From an uncultured Clostridia bacterium (GTDB lineage Bacteria > Bacillota > Clostridia > Oscillospirales > Oscillospiraceae), in the NCBI GenBank assembly GCA_946531435.1, contig CAMNAO010000013.1, positions 1 through 37,067 on the forward strand: DNA of 37,067 nucleotides, read 5' to 3'. Position numbers and translations under genes: made by a program. The notes under the pieces were generated by a model that was not told the DNA's origin, searched no databases, and saw only the letters and a list, made by a program, of their open reading frames with translations. Shown here piece after piece: positions 24,169 to 31,787 of this stretch. Numbering within the stretch: the stretch's first letter is position 1; each line of letters opens with the position of its first letter.

Positions 24169-24290
24169 TGTCACGTCGTCGCTTCGCTCCTCCTCGCAAT
24201 GACAGAGAAGAATCGGCAGACGCAGCGGCTGCCCAACTTGCACGTCATTGCGAGGAACCAGCCCGGGGGCTGGTGACGTGGCAATCCGTA
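24169..24290. repeat. CGCAATGAC/GTCATTGCG inverted-repeat element, copy 1
   Basis: Inner inverted repeats CTCGCAATGAC (24193-24203) and GTCATTGCGAG (24244-24254) flank about 40 bp; outside lie TGTCACGTCGTCGCTTCG on the left and a CCAGCCC/GGGCTGG hairpin then TGACGTGGCAATCCGTA on the right. This resembles the widespread GTCATTGCGAGG...GGCAATCC intergenic repeats of many bacteria. Confidence 0.7.
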
Positions 24291-24366
24291 CTCCGTCCCC
24301 AACGCCTTTCCCCCAGGGGGGCAGTACGAGGCACAGGATGAGGGGAAATCGTCCGATGCATCCATC

Positions 24367-24390
24367 GTAGGGGCGATCTGCGATCGCCCG
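24367..24390 (+). repeat. GTAGGGG hairpin unit 8
   Basis: GTAG foot, stem GGGCGATC / GATCGCCC, loop TGC. Matches unit 5; first unit of block A2 (24367-24514). Confidence 0.8.
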
Positions 24391-24405
24391 CCTGATCAGC
24401 ACCTT

Positions 24406-24432
24406 GTAGGGGCCGGCGCCCTCGACGGCCCG
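24406..24432 (+). repeat. GTAGGGG hairpin unit 9
   Basis: GTAG foot with stem GGGCCG / CGGCCC; counterpart of unit 6 in block A2. Confidence 0.7.
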
Positions 24433-24452
24433 CTGTGCCTGTGCCGCACCCC

Positions 24453-24479
24453 GTAGGGGCGGATGCCTACATCCGCCCG
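24453..24479 (+). repeat. GTAGGGG hairpin unit 10
   Basis: GTAG foot, stem GGGCGGATG / CATCCGCCC, loop CCTA. Counterpart of unit 7, but the stem tip changed from ATC/GAT to ATG/CAT on both sides. Confidence 0.8.
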
Positions 24480-24516
24480 TGTAACGTGTAATAAGCAGAG
24501 GACGAGAGACACGGCT

Positions 24517-24695
24517 TGTCACGTCGTCGCTTCGCTCCTCCTCGCAATGACAGAGAATTCTCGACAGCCGCAGCGGCTGCCTAACCTGCATGTCATTGCG
24601 AGGAACCAGCCCGGGGGCTCCTCTGAGCCTCCAAGAGCCAAAGGCGATTGGCTAAGGCGAAGAGGTACCTTGTGTTGGTGACGTGGCAATCCGTA
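24517..24695. repeat. CGCAATGAC/GTCATTGCG element, copy 2, with 57-bp insert
   Basis: Nearly identical ends to copy 1, but after GGGGGCT (to 24619) 57 extra bases (24620-24676) interrupt the CCAGCCC/GGGCTGG hairpin before GGTGACGTGG resumes. The insert has its own pairings CCTCT/AGAGG and AGCCAA/TTGGCT. Confidence 0.7.
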
Positions 24696-24778
24696 CCCCA
24701 AAGCCTTATTCCCTTGTGCTGAAGAAGCACAAAGCGCCGGATACATGGTTGAAGAAAGAGAAAGGATACGAAAAGAAT

Positions 24779-24812
24779 CCCCGGGCCTCTTCCCTGCGGA
24801 AGAGGCCCGGGG
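24779..24812 (-). terminator. Terminator of the mini P-loop gene
   Basis: CCCCGGGCCTCTTCC - ctgc - GGAAGAGGCCCGGGG, a perfect 15-bp stem. On the minus strand it is followed by ATTCTTTTC. Confidence 0.82.
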
Positions 24813-24836
24813 CGCTTTTGCATTAGAGGTCGAGAA

Positions 24837-25241
24837 TCAGAAATACTTCCGCACCTCGGGAGAGGCGGCGTCGGCGTCGGTGTTCAGGGTCATGGTGAAG
24901 CGAATGCCCTGGCTCTCGCCAAATTGATTGCACCAGTCGAAGAAGCTCTCGATCTCATGGGGCGTAGCGTTTTTCAGCATCTTATGGATGCCGTCTACAA
25001 AGATGTGGGTGATGTCATAATTCCCCTCATGCATGCCGGTAAGAAAGCCCTTGATGAAGTCGGTGGTATAGACTCCGCCCAGTTGTACGAGACGCACGCT
25101 GTAGGGAATGTTGAAGGTTAAAGTGTTGCCGTGTTCGATGCAGATCACGTTTCCGGTTTCCTCCTCCGAGGCCTTGTTCACGAGCGCGATCAGGCTCTTG
25201 GTCTTGCCCTCTCCTTTGAGACCGGGAATCAATTTCAGCAT
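24837..25241 (-). CDS. Mini P-loop protein (134 aa), unknown function
   Basis: A 134-aa protein with a Walker A motif at the extreme N-terminus (GLKGEGKTKS, residues 7-16: G-x4-G-K-T) and a plausible Walker B, ITHIFVDG. There is no obvious C-terminal domain, so it is far smaller than most P-loop NTPases. It has no membrane segment. It ends in PEVRKYF. GGAAAGGAG precedes the ATG, and an excellent promoter (25292-25320) and terminator (24779-24812) make it a stand-alone transcription unit. I do not recognise the family. ATP or GTP binding is inferred from the motif only. Confidence 0.7.
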   Translation of the reverse strand: MLKLIPGLKGEGKTKSLIALVNKASEEETGNVICIEHGNTLTFNIPYSVRLVQLGGVYTTDFIKGFLTGMHEGNYDITHIFVDGIHKMLKNATPHEIESFFDWCNQFGESQGIRFTMTLNTDADAASPEVRKYF

Positions 25242-25291
25242 CTTGGTTGCTCCTTTCCGTCGCCGTATGGCGGATTATTTAGGATACTTCA

Positions 25292-25320
25292 ATTATACCA
25301 CCCGTGACCGCAGGATTCAA
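25292..25320 (-). promoter_or_regulatory. Sigma-A promoter of the mini P-loop gene
   Basis: On the minus strand TTGAAT (25315-25320), 17 nt, TATAAT (25292-25297). Near-consensus; suggests strong constitutive expression. Confidence 0.78.
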
Positions 25321-25394
25321 CCACAAAAACCATCGACGGAGGAAGTTTTCCAAAGACGCTTCAAAAAGTTACCATCAATCATCCGCCCGACGCT

Positions 25395-27638
25395 TCAAAG
25401 CCGGTCGGATTGGAGGGCAAGTTCTTTTAAACGGGTACAGAGCTCATCCGCCGCCTCAAAGCTGGCAGCCTCGGCGGAGATACGGATGGCCCTTGTGAGA
25501 GGCTGCATCCGGGCGGAGCCTCCGGCGCCCGTAAGGCTGAGACCGTTTTCGGTGTCGCTCTCCATATCCCGGCAGCTCTCCCGCACCCGGCGCAGCACCG
25601 CCGCGCCATAACGGATGGGAACCTCACACTCCACCACGGCGTAGCGGGGAAGCCGCCGCCGCAGCTCTTTGAGCGTATGCCCGTCCATGGCCTGCAGAAG
25701 ATCTGCGGCCATGAAGAGGGCACCGTCGGGGGGACCGTCCTCCCGCAGGGATACCCCCGGATAGCGGCGCAGCAGGGTTTTGGCGGCGTAAGGGGCCCAG
25801 GATGGCAGGGAGAGTTCCCGGTCGCCCCGATCCAGGCGGGCCAGTGTGGCCAGCATCAGGCCGTCCCGGGCGTAGAAGGGGACGCCGTCCTCGTCGATCC
25901 CGGCCAGGAGAAAGCCTCCCTCCTCCGGCTGAAGAAGGGCGCCGGTGCTCTGCTCCTTCATTCCCGCCTTCTCCATGGCCCGGCGCAGAAGGGAGGCCTC
26001 CGGCCCGTCTCCCCGGACGGAGGCTATGGCTCTGGGGGAGATGACCGCCGCCGCCTCCCGTGCGATGGCTTCGGGATAGCCCACCCGGCGAAGAAGACGG
26101 CCGGTGTTCTCAGCGGGGGCGATGTGCAGGCTGCCCGCGGCGCCGGCCTCCAGACTGCGCTCCAGATCCCGGGGGATCTGCCGGCCGTCAGCGCCATAGA
26201 GGGAGAGGGAGATGCGCCCTGCCGTCTCCCGGGCAAAGAGGGAGAGGGGGCTCGCCTCCTGATAGGCGGCCCGCGCCAGTACGAACTCCTGATCGGCGTC
26301 GCACTCCAAAGCGGCGGCGCCCCCGGCGCGGATGCCGCATTCCAGCGCCGCCAGCACCAGCTGGGCGGCGGCGCCGCCTGCGGCCGCCAAATGCACCCGC
26401 TCCCGCCCCTTTGCCATGGCGCAGCCCAGCTGGAAGCAGGCCTCCGGTGTGATCTGGGCATTCCATTCCCCGGAGATGACGCCCCCGGCCTGGAAGCGCA
26501 GGGGACCTCGGATGGGTCGGTCCTCAAAGCTGCCGCTGACCCGCTCCCCCTGGGGGACGTCCCGCCGGGGCCAAAGCCGGGTCCCGGGCTCCAAAAAGCT
26601 GCAGGCCCCGGCCACGGCGCCGGAACCCACGGCGCAGCCGTCGCTGACGATGGCCCGCTCCCCGATAACGGCGCCCGTCCCCAGCCAGGAGCCCGAGACC
26701 ACGGCTCCCCGCCGCAGGGAGGCCCCAACGACTACGGAGCCGGTGACCCTGGCGCCCGCCGCCACAGCGCTGTCGTCCTCCAGAACGGCGTTGGGGCCGA
26801 TGACCGAACCCGCCTCCAGGGAGAGCCCCTTCCCCAGATAGACCGGGGGAAGAATGGTCACCTGATCGGGCAGGGGATCGACGCTCCATACGCCGTTTTT
26901 CCGAAGGGGGGCCGCGGTATCAAGACGGATGCGGCCCAAAAGCGCGTCCCGACAGCAGCCCAGATAGGCGGGGATGCTGCCCACATCACACCAGTATCCG
27001 TTGAGGCGCAGCCCGCAGAGGGACGCGCTCTCCTCCAGCATACGGGGAAAGAGGTCCCGTCCGAAGTCATAGGGCGTCCCCTCGGGGATGCGCTCCAGAA
27101 CGGAGGGGGAGAGCAGGTAGATCCCGGTGTTGATGAGATCTGTGGCGACCCTGTCCGCTCTGGGCTTTTCCAGAAAAGCAAGGATCTGTCCCTCCCGGTC
27201 CGTAACTACGCTGCCGTACTCGCCGGGGTCCTCGGCTGCCGTCAGCACCAGCAAGGCTTCCGCTTTCTTCTCACGATGGGCGGCGATGGCCTTCCGAAGA
27301 TCAAAGTCGCACACCGCGTCCCCGGAGACCACAAGAAAGGGCTCACTTCCCAGCCATTCGGCGGCGGCCTTGACGCTGCCCGCCGTTCCCAGGGGCCTTG
27401 TCTCCCGTTGACAGTCGATCTGCAGCCCCTCCACGGGCTGCGCTTTGGCCCAGCTCTCGATCTCCCCGGCCATGTATCCCAGGGTAAGCAGGGCTTCCGT
27501 CACACCGCAGCGCTTTAAGAGCCGGAGCATATGCTCCAACACGGGACGGCCCAGCAGGGGGGCCATGGGCTTGGGCATGTCTGCGGTCAGGGGTCTGAGA
27601 CGGGTCCCCTCGCCGCCGGCCATTACGATGGCTTTCAT
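25395..27638 (-). CDS. Sugar-1-phosphate nucleotidyltransferase fused to a degenerate phosphomannomutase-like domain
   Basis: A 747-aa fusion. Residues 1-235 are a nucleotidyltransferase with GGEGTRLRPLT (8-18), the lysine-bearing EKP (157-159) and a GDAVCDFD metal site, as in mannose-1-phosphate guanylyltransferases. Residues about 260-365 are left-handed beta-helix hexapeptide repeats (VIGPNAVLEDDS, VVVGASL). From about 380 the chain follows a phosphomannomutase (RFQAGGVISG... ITPEACFQLG). However, the catalytic serine motif (S-H-N-P type) and D-G-D metal loop are not visible, so the mutase half looks inactive. It probably makes GDP- or other NDP-sugars for cell-surface glycans. The ATG at 27638 has GGAGG upstream; the upstream 35 codons lack a ribosome site. 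Confidence 0.8.
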   Translation of the reverse strand: MKAIVMAGGEGTRLRPLTADMPKPMAPLLGRPVLEHMLRLLKRCGVTEALLTLGYMAGEIESWAKAQPVEGLQIDCQRETRPLGTAGSVKAAAEWLGSEPFLVVSGDAVCDFDLRKAIAAHREKKAEALLVLTAAEDPGEYGSVVTDREGQILAFLEKPRADRVATDLINTGIYLLSPSVLERIPEGTPYDFGRDLFPRMLEESASLCGLRLNGYWCDVGSIPAYLGCCRDALLGRIRLDTAAPLRKNGVWSVDPLPDQVTILPPVYLGKGLSLEAGSVIGPNAVLEDDSAVAAGARVTGSVVVGASLRRGAVVSGSWLGTGAVIGERAIVSDGCAVGSGAVAGACSFLEPGTRLWPRRDVPQGERVSGSFEDRPIRGPLRFQAGGVISGEWNAQITPEACFQLGCAMAKGRERVHLAAAGGAAAQLVLAALECGIRAGGAAALECDADQEFVLARAAYQEASPLSLFARETAGRISLSLYGADGRQIPRDLERSLEAGAAGSLHIAPAENTGRLLRRVGYPEAIAREAAAVISPRAIASVRGDGPEASLLRRAMEKAGMKEQSTGALLQPEEGGFLLAGIDEDGVPFYARDGLMLATLARLDRGDRELSLPSWAPYAAKTLLRRYPGVSLREDGPPDGALFMAADLLQAMDGHTLKELRRRLPRYAVVECEVPIRYGAAVLRRVRESCRDMESDTENGLSLTGAGGSARMQPLTRAIRISAEAASFEAADELCTRLKELALQSDRL

Positions 27639-27732
27639 AACGATCCTCCGGTTATAGATGAATAAGCAGGTAAAAGATGTTTCTATTCTGCCCCCGCAGG
27701 GCCCGCAGTATTCGTCGAAGAAAGCATGGAAA

Positions 27733-27773
27733 GCCGGGGCCATCCGGCGGTTCAGTCGTCAGATGGCCCCGGC
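27733..27773 (-). terminator. Terminator of glnA
   Basis: GCCGGGGCCATC / GATGGCCCCGGC, a perfect 12-bp stem with a 17-nt loop. On the minus strand it is followed by TTTCC and a further TTTCTT run, ending transcription before the nucleotidyltransferase gene. Confidence 0.75.
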
Positions 27774-27831
27774 AGGGCGCTTTGCTTATTATATTTGCAG
27801 AGAAATCTTCTTATGGCATGCGGTTTTCTGC

Positions 27832-29256
27832 TCAGAGATTAAAGTATCGATCAAACTCCGCGGGGTGGGGGATCTGGTTGAGCTCCCGGCACTCGGCCCG
27901 CTTGATTTTGATGAGGGTGTTCAGAAGCTCCGGGGGGAAGACGCCGCCCCGGGTCAGATAGTCGTGATCCTGCTCCAGCGCGTCCAGCGCGTCCTCCAGG
28001 CGGGTGGGAAGCTGGCGGAGCCTGGCCTTCTCCTCGGGGCTGAGGTCGTAGAGGTTCCGGTCATAGGGACCCCAGCCGTTTTCGTGGGGGTCGATCCGGT
28101 TCCGGATCCCGTCAATGCCCGCCATGAGGATGGCGGCATAGGCATAGTAGGGATTGCAGGTGGCGTCGGGATTTCGCAGCTCAAAGCGCCGCTCCTTGGG
28201 AGATTTGGCGTAAGCGGGGATGCGGATGACGGCGCTGCGGTTGCTGGTGGCGTAGCCAACGGTCACCGGGGCCTCAAAGCCGGGGACCAGACGCTTGAAG
28301 CTGTTGGTGGAGGGGTTGGTAATGGCGCAGAGAGAATCGATGTGCTGCAGAAGGCCGCCCATAAACCAGTGGGCTTCCCGGCTCAGATGGGAGTAACCCC
28401 CGTCGTCGGAGAAGACCGGCTCCCCGTTTTTGAGGAGCAGCATGTGGACATGCATGCCGCTGCCCGCCTCGCCGTAGACCGGCTTCGGCATCAGGGTGGC
28501 GGTGAAGCCGTATTTCCGGGCCACATTGCGGATGATGTACTTCACCAGCATGGTGCCGTCCGCCATCTTTGACATGGGCCCCATCAGGGGCTCAATCTCG
28601 AACTGCCCGGCGGCGCCCACCTCCGGATGGTGATACTTCACGGGGATCCCGGCCTTTTCGATCTCCAGACACATTTCGCTGCGGCATTCATAGCTTACGT
28701 CCTGAGGCTTGGCAATGTGGTAGTGCTTCTGGGCGGGGACCACGTTTCCGCTGCCCTCCAGGGCGCTGTTCCAGTGGGCCTGGGGCGCGTTCAGGTGGAC
28801 GCCGATGCTGTTGTGCTCCACCTGCCAGCCCACCTCGTCAAAGAGATAGAACTCAAATTCCGGAAGGATCAGCATGGTATCCGCGATGCCGGTGCTCTTA
28901 AGATAGTTCTCCGCCGCCTGGGCCACGTTCCTGGGGTACTGGGCCAGGGGACGGTTTTTCGGCTCGTCGATGATCATGGCGTTGCCGATCATGGAGAGGG
29001 TCTTTACGCCGCAGAAGGGGTCGATCATGGCGGTGTCCAGATCCGGGATGTAGACCATGTCGCTCTTCTCCACCACGGCATAGCCGTAGTTGGAGGCGTC
29101 GAAGCCGATGCCGGCCTCCATCAGCTCCTCCGTGAAATTGGTGGCGGGGATGGTCACATGGCGGAAGCTTCCGCCGATGTCCACGATCTTGAAGTCTACC
29201 ATCTCAATGCCTTCCGATTGAATGCGTGCAAGAATATCCTTTGCTGTGGTTGACAT
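27832..29256 (-). CDS. glnA: Glutamine synthetase, type I
   Basis: A 474-aa class-I glutamine synthetase forming glutamine from glutamate, ammonia and ATP as a dodecamer. Visible motifs are LPEFEFYLFD, GSGMHVHMLL (glutamate/metal site), NPSTNSFKRLVPGFEAPV (ATP site) and NRSAVIRIPAYAKSPKERR. The segment PYDRNLYDLSPEE aligns with the adenylylated-tyrosine loop of the beta type (NLYDLPPEE in E. coli), and the length is close to the E. coli enzyme; the more usual SIGG-type segment near residue 50 reads FDASNYGYA. I chose the ATG at 29256, which has AAAAGGAGG; the ORF extends far upstream across trmO in another frame. A terminator follows at 27733-27773. No glnB or glnE is nearby. Confidence 0.93.
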   Translation of the reverse strand: MSTTAKDILARIQSEGIEMVDFKIVDIGGSFRHVTIPATNFTEELMEAGIGFDASNYGYAVVEKSDMVYIPDLDTAMIDPFCGVKTLSMIGNAMIIDEPKNRPLAQYPRNVAQAAENYLKSTGIADTMLILPEFEFYLFDEVGWQVEHNSIGVHLNAPQAHWNSALEGSGNVVPAQKHYHIAKPQDVSYECRSEMCLEIEKAGIPVKYHHPEVGAAGQFEIEPLMGPMSKMADGTMLVKYIIRNVARKYGFTATLMPKPVYGEAGSGMHVHMLLLKNGEPVFSDDGGYSHLSREAHWFMGGLLQHIDSLCAITNPSTNSFKRLVPGFEAPVTVGYATSNRSAVIRIPAYAKSPKERRFELRNPDATCNPYYAYAAILMAGIDGIRNRIDPHENGWGPYDRNLYDLSPEEKARLRQLPTRLEDALDALEQDHDYLTRGGVFPPELLNTLIKIKRAECRELNQIPHPAEFDRYFNL

Positions 29257-29335
29257 AAAAACCTCCTTTTCTCTGTTGTGCTTCAATACTTTCTGTGACC
29301 AATGGGTTAATACATGAGCTTTTGATGCAAGTACG

Positions 29336-30025
29336 CTACTCTGCAGGGGTGAGCTCCGTGACCGTGAGCCGATCCCCATTGACGGTAAAACGCAGCTCCA
29401 GGCCGCCGAAGCGGAAGCCGTAGACCCGGTTGGGGTCCTTCTGGTAGGAGGGCCGGGGATCCTCAGCCAGGACCCCCAGGAGGGCCTGTCGCTTCTCCTC
29501 GGGAACCAAACGAAGCAGCGCCTCCGGAACGTCCACTTCAAGATGGGGAAAATCCACGGCATCCGTAAAGCCGCCGGTGGCCTCCGGATGGCTGTCGGTG
29601 TAGGGGAGATAGGGCTTGATGTCCAGAATGGGGGTCCCGTCCATCAGGTCTGCGCCCGCCACCAGCAGCACCGGCCCCTGGCTATTCTCCTCCAGCCCCA
29701 AAAGCCGAACGGAGGAGAGGGCGATGTTATTGGGCCGGAAGGGGGAACGGGTGGCGAAGACCCCCATCCGGGTGTTGCCCCCCAGACGTGGCGGGCGGAC
29801 GGTAGGGGACCAGGGCCGTCCCGCCGCTTCGGAAAAGTACCAGAGGAGCCAGAGATGGCTGAAATCCTCGATCCCCCGAAGGGCGTCGCGGCTTCGATAG
29901 GGCGGGGTGAAAACGATCCTGGCCTCCAGCGCGTCCACAAGGCCGCTCTGCCGGGGAACGCCGAATTTGGTCCCGAAATCCGTGTGAATATGGGCAATGG
30001 GCTCCATGGTGATGGAATGGTCCAT
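29336..30025 (-). CDS. trmO: tRNA (t6A37) N6-methyltransferase TrmO family
   Basis: A 229-aa protein of the TsaA/TrmO family, which methylates N6-threonylcarbamoyladenosine at A37 of tRNA using SAM. The UPF0066 domain shows PIAHIHTDFGTKFGVPRQSG, FSHLWLLWYFS, and the signature FATRSPFRPNNIALSSVRLL, followed by DIKPYLPYTDS; a small C-terminal domain follows. I chose the ATG at 30025 because GGGAGG lies about 8 nt upstream; the reading frame continues to 30148 without a ribosome site and into the opposite promoter region. It is divergent from the MecA-like gene. glnA follows 79 bp downstream. Confidence 0.88.
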   Translation of the reverse strand: MDHSITMEPIAHIHTDFGTKFGVPRQSGLVDALEARIVFTPPYRSRDALRGIEDFSHLWLLWYFSEAAGRPWSPTVRPPRLGGNTRMGVFATRSPFRPNNIALSSVRLLGLEENSQGPVLLVAGADLMDGTPILDIKPYLPYTDSHPEATGGFTDAVDFPHLEVDVPEALLRLVPEEKRQALLGVLAEDPRPSYQKDPNRVYGFRFGGLELRFTVNGDRLTVTELTPAE

Positions 30026-30162
30026 GCTGCTGCCTCCCGATCCTTCTTTGTCTCTCATCCCTATTATATGCGCCTTGCCCCCCTTCGTCAAAGGCTTCCG
30101 CCATTTACCAGCGCTTTTTTGCATTTTCCGGTGTATAATCCTCCCCAAAGGGGGCTGGGGAA

Positions 30163-30591
30163 ATGCTTGCGGAAAAACTTGACGGAACCTGGACGGTTCT
30201 GGTTCCTGTAGAGGAGCTTCAGGCCATGGAGGCGGGCGGAGCGGAGCCGGCGGAGGAGGCCGCCCGCCTTTTGGATCTTCAAAACGTCAGGGCGGAGATT
30301 TACCGGGGACGGCGGGAGACCCTTCTGTTCCTGCGGGAGGGGGAGCAGCGGTGCCTCTTCTGGTTTCCGGATCTGGAGACGCTTCTCAGGGCCGCCGCTC
30401 TCCTGAAGAAGGCAGGGGAGAGCCGCCTTTATGCCGCGGAACGGGGCTATCTTCTGGAATTGAAGGAGACGGCAGCGCTGCCCCCGGGCTTCTGGGATCT
30501 GGGACGCAGGGCACCCACCTCTGCCGGGGCGCAGTCGAAGCTCCTGCTGGGGCCCGATGCGGTGGAGGGCCTTCAACGGTTCTTTGGCTGA
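30163..30591 (+). CDS. Hypothetical 142-aa protein, possibly MecA-like
   Basis: A small acidic protein starting MLAEKLDGTWTVLVPVEEL. The segment CLFWFPDLETLLRAAALLKK followed by ESRLYAAERGYLLELKE resembles the C-terminal adaptor domain of MecA (F-x-D-F-E-D ... S-L-Y-x-Y-E-x-x-Y-Y-L), which hands substrates to ClpC. It is much shorter than MecA (about 220 aa) and its N-terminus is not clearly MecA. A purine-rich site (AAAGGGGGCTGGGGAA) precedes the ATG and TATAAT occurs at 30134-30139 without a good -35. Function is a tentative reading; it may be an unrelated family. Confidence 0.45.
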   Translation: MLAEKLDGTWTVLVPVEELQAMEAGGAEPAEEAARLLDLQNVRAEIYRGRRETLLFLREGEQRCLFWFPDLETLLRAAALLKKAGESRLYAAERGYLLELKETAALPPGFWDLGRRAPTSAGAQSKLLLGPDAVEGLQRFFG

Positions 30592-30627
30592 AGGGCGCAG
30601 AATTCACGAAAAATTCCAATTTTCCCC

Positions 30628-30656
30628 TTTTCAAGGGATCGGGTTTGGGGTATAAT
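30628..30656 (+). promoter_or_regulatory. Putative promoter of smpB
   Basis: TTTTCA (30628-30633), 17 nt, TATAAT (30651-30656), 68 bp upstream of smpB. No terminator is evident until after tmRNA. Confidence 0.6.
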
Positions 30657-30723
30657 GACTGAGATACGGCAGTGAGAGTTCGCTGCCCGCAGAAACCTCA
30701 TCCAATGGGAAAGGAGGTGCCCT

Positions 30724-31191
30724 ATGGCCAAGGTACCGGGGGTGAAATCCATCACCCGCAACCGCCGCGCCTATCACGACTATTTTATTGAGGAGACCTA
30801 TGAGGCGGGCGTGGAGCTCTTTGGCACGGAGGTGAAGTCCATCCGGCTGGGCACCGTCAACTTAAAGGACGCCTTCTGCACCGTGAAGGATGGACAGCTT
30901 TTTGTCCACGGGATGCACATCAGCCCCTATGAGAAGGGTAATATCTTCAACCGGGATCCGGACCGGCCCAAGCGGCTGCTCATGCATAAGCGGGAGATTC
31001 AGCGACTCGGCGCCAAGATCGCCCAGGACGGTCTGACCTTGGTCCCCACGGAGATCTATCTCAAGGACTCCCTGGTGAAGGTCCAGGTGGGCCTCGCCCG
31101 GGGCAAAAAGCTCTATGATAAGCGTGACAGCGCCGCCAAGCGGGATATGGAGCGGACGATCCAGCGTTCCCTGCGTGAGGCGAATCATTAA
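30724..31191 (+). CDS. smpB: SsrA-binding protein SmpB
   Basis: A 155-aa oligonucleotide-binding-fold protein that delivers tmRNA to stalled ribosomes. Family signatures are NRRAYHDYFIEETYEAGVEL, GTEVKSIRLGTVNLKDAF, HISPYEKGN and the basic tail GLARGKKLYDKRDSAAKRD. A strong AAAGGAGGTG lies before the ATG. It is followed by a cyclophilin and then by tmRNA itself within 600 bp, so the two partners may share one transcript. Confidence 0.97.
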   Translation: MAKVPGVKSITRNRRAYHDYFIEETYEAGVELFGTEVKSIRLGTVNLKDAFCTVKDGQLFVHGMHISPYEKGNIFNRDPDRPKRLLMHKREIQRLGAKIAQDGLTLVPTEIYLKDSLVKVQVGLARGKKLYDKRDSAAKRDMERTIQRSLREANH

Positions 31192-31212
31192 ATAAGAAGA
31201 GAGGATAACATC

Positions 31213-31743
31213 ATGGCAAATCCCAAGATCACCATTACGATGGAAAACGGCTCTGAGATCAAGCTGGAGCTCTACCCCGACGTCGCTCCCATTTCCGTTG
31301 CCAACTTTGTCTCCCTGGCGGAGAAGGGTTTCTATAACGGGCTCATCTTCCACCGGGTCATCCCCGGCTTCATGATCCAGGGCGGCGACCCCAAGGGCGT
31401 GGGCATCGGCGGTCCAGGCTACTGCATCAAGGGTGAGTTCAAGCAGAACGGCGTTGCCAACAATCTGAAGCACACCCGCGGCGTCATCTCCATGGCCCGC
31501 AGCGGCATGCCCAACTCCGCCGGCAGTCAGTTCTTCATCATGCATGAGGACGCCCCTCACCTGGACGGCAGCTATGCCGCCTTCGGCAAGGTGACGGAGG
31601 GCATGGAGACGGTGGACGCCATTGCTTCCGTCAAGTGCAACTATAATGACAAGCCCCTTCAGGATCAGCGGATGGCCACCGTCACCGTGGATCGCAACGG
31701 CTATGAGCCCCAGGAGTTTGCCAAGTACCCCAGCTATCGGTAA
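31213..31743 (+). CDS. Cyclophilin-type peptidyl-prolyl cis-trans isomerase
   Basis: A 176-aa cytoplasmic cyclophilin that speeds proline isomerisation during folding. The core is complete: PISVANFVSLAEKGFYNGLI, FHRVIPGFMIQGGDP (catalytic Arg), GVISMARSGMPNSAGSQFFI and the AFGKVTEGMETVD segment. No signal peptide. A GAGAGG ribosome site precedes the ATG. It is 21 bp after smpB and 44 bp before the mature 5' end of tmRNA. Confidence 0.95.
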   Translation: MANPKITITMENGSEIKLELYPDVAPISVANFVSLAEKGFYNGLIFHRVIPGFMIQGGDPKGVGIGGPGYCIKGEFKQNGVANNLKHTRGVISMARSGMPNSAGSQFFIMHEDAPHLDGSYAAFGKVTEGMETVDAIASVKCNYNDKPLQDQRMATVTVDRNGYEPQEFAKYPSYR

Positions 31744-31787
31744 TTCTTCTCCCGGTTTATCCCCGGGGCGAAAGCCCCGGGTCACAG

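Larger units (their letters stand above)
23611..24776. repeat. Gene-free island of nested hairpin repeats
   Basis: About 1.2 kb without a credible gene. It contains eight GTAGGGG hairpins, a duplicated block (23818-23974 and 24367-24514), two copies of a CGCAATGAC/GTCATTGCG inverted-repeat element (24169-24290 and 24517-24695) and a 194-bp stretch with a triplicated CTAAGAGCC motif (23975-24168). ORFs here are low-complexity Arg/Ala/Ser readings of repeats. The layout suggests accumulation and duplication of small non-autonomous elements. Confidence 0.8.

Noticed and set aside
23714..24479. CRISPR array
   Set aside because: The repeated units are hairpins with varying stems and irregular spacing; there are no identical direct repeats with unique spacers and no cas genes.
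24009..24591. Arg/Ala/Ser-rich ORFs in the repeat island
   Set aside because: They are translations of nested repeats on both strands, with no ribosome sites and low complexity.
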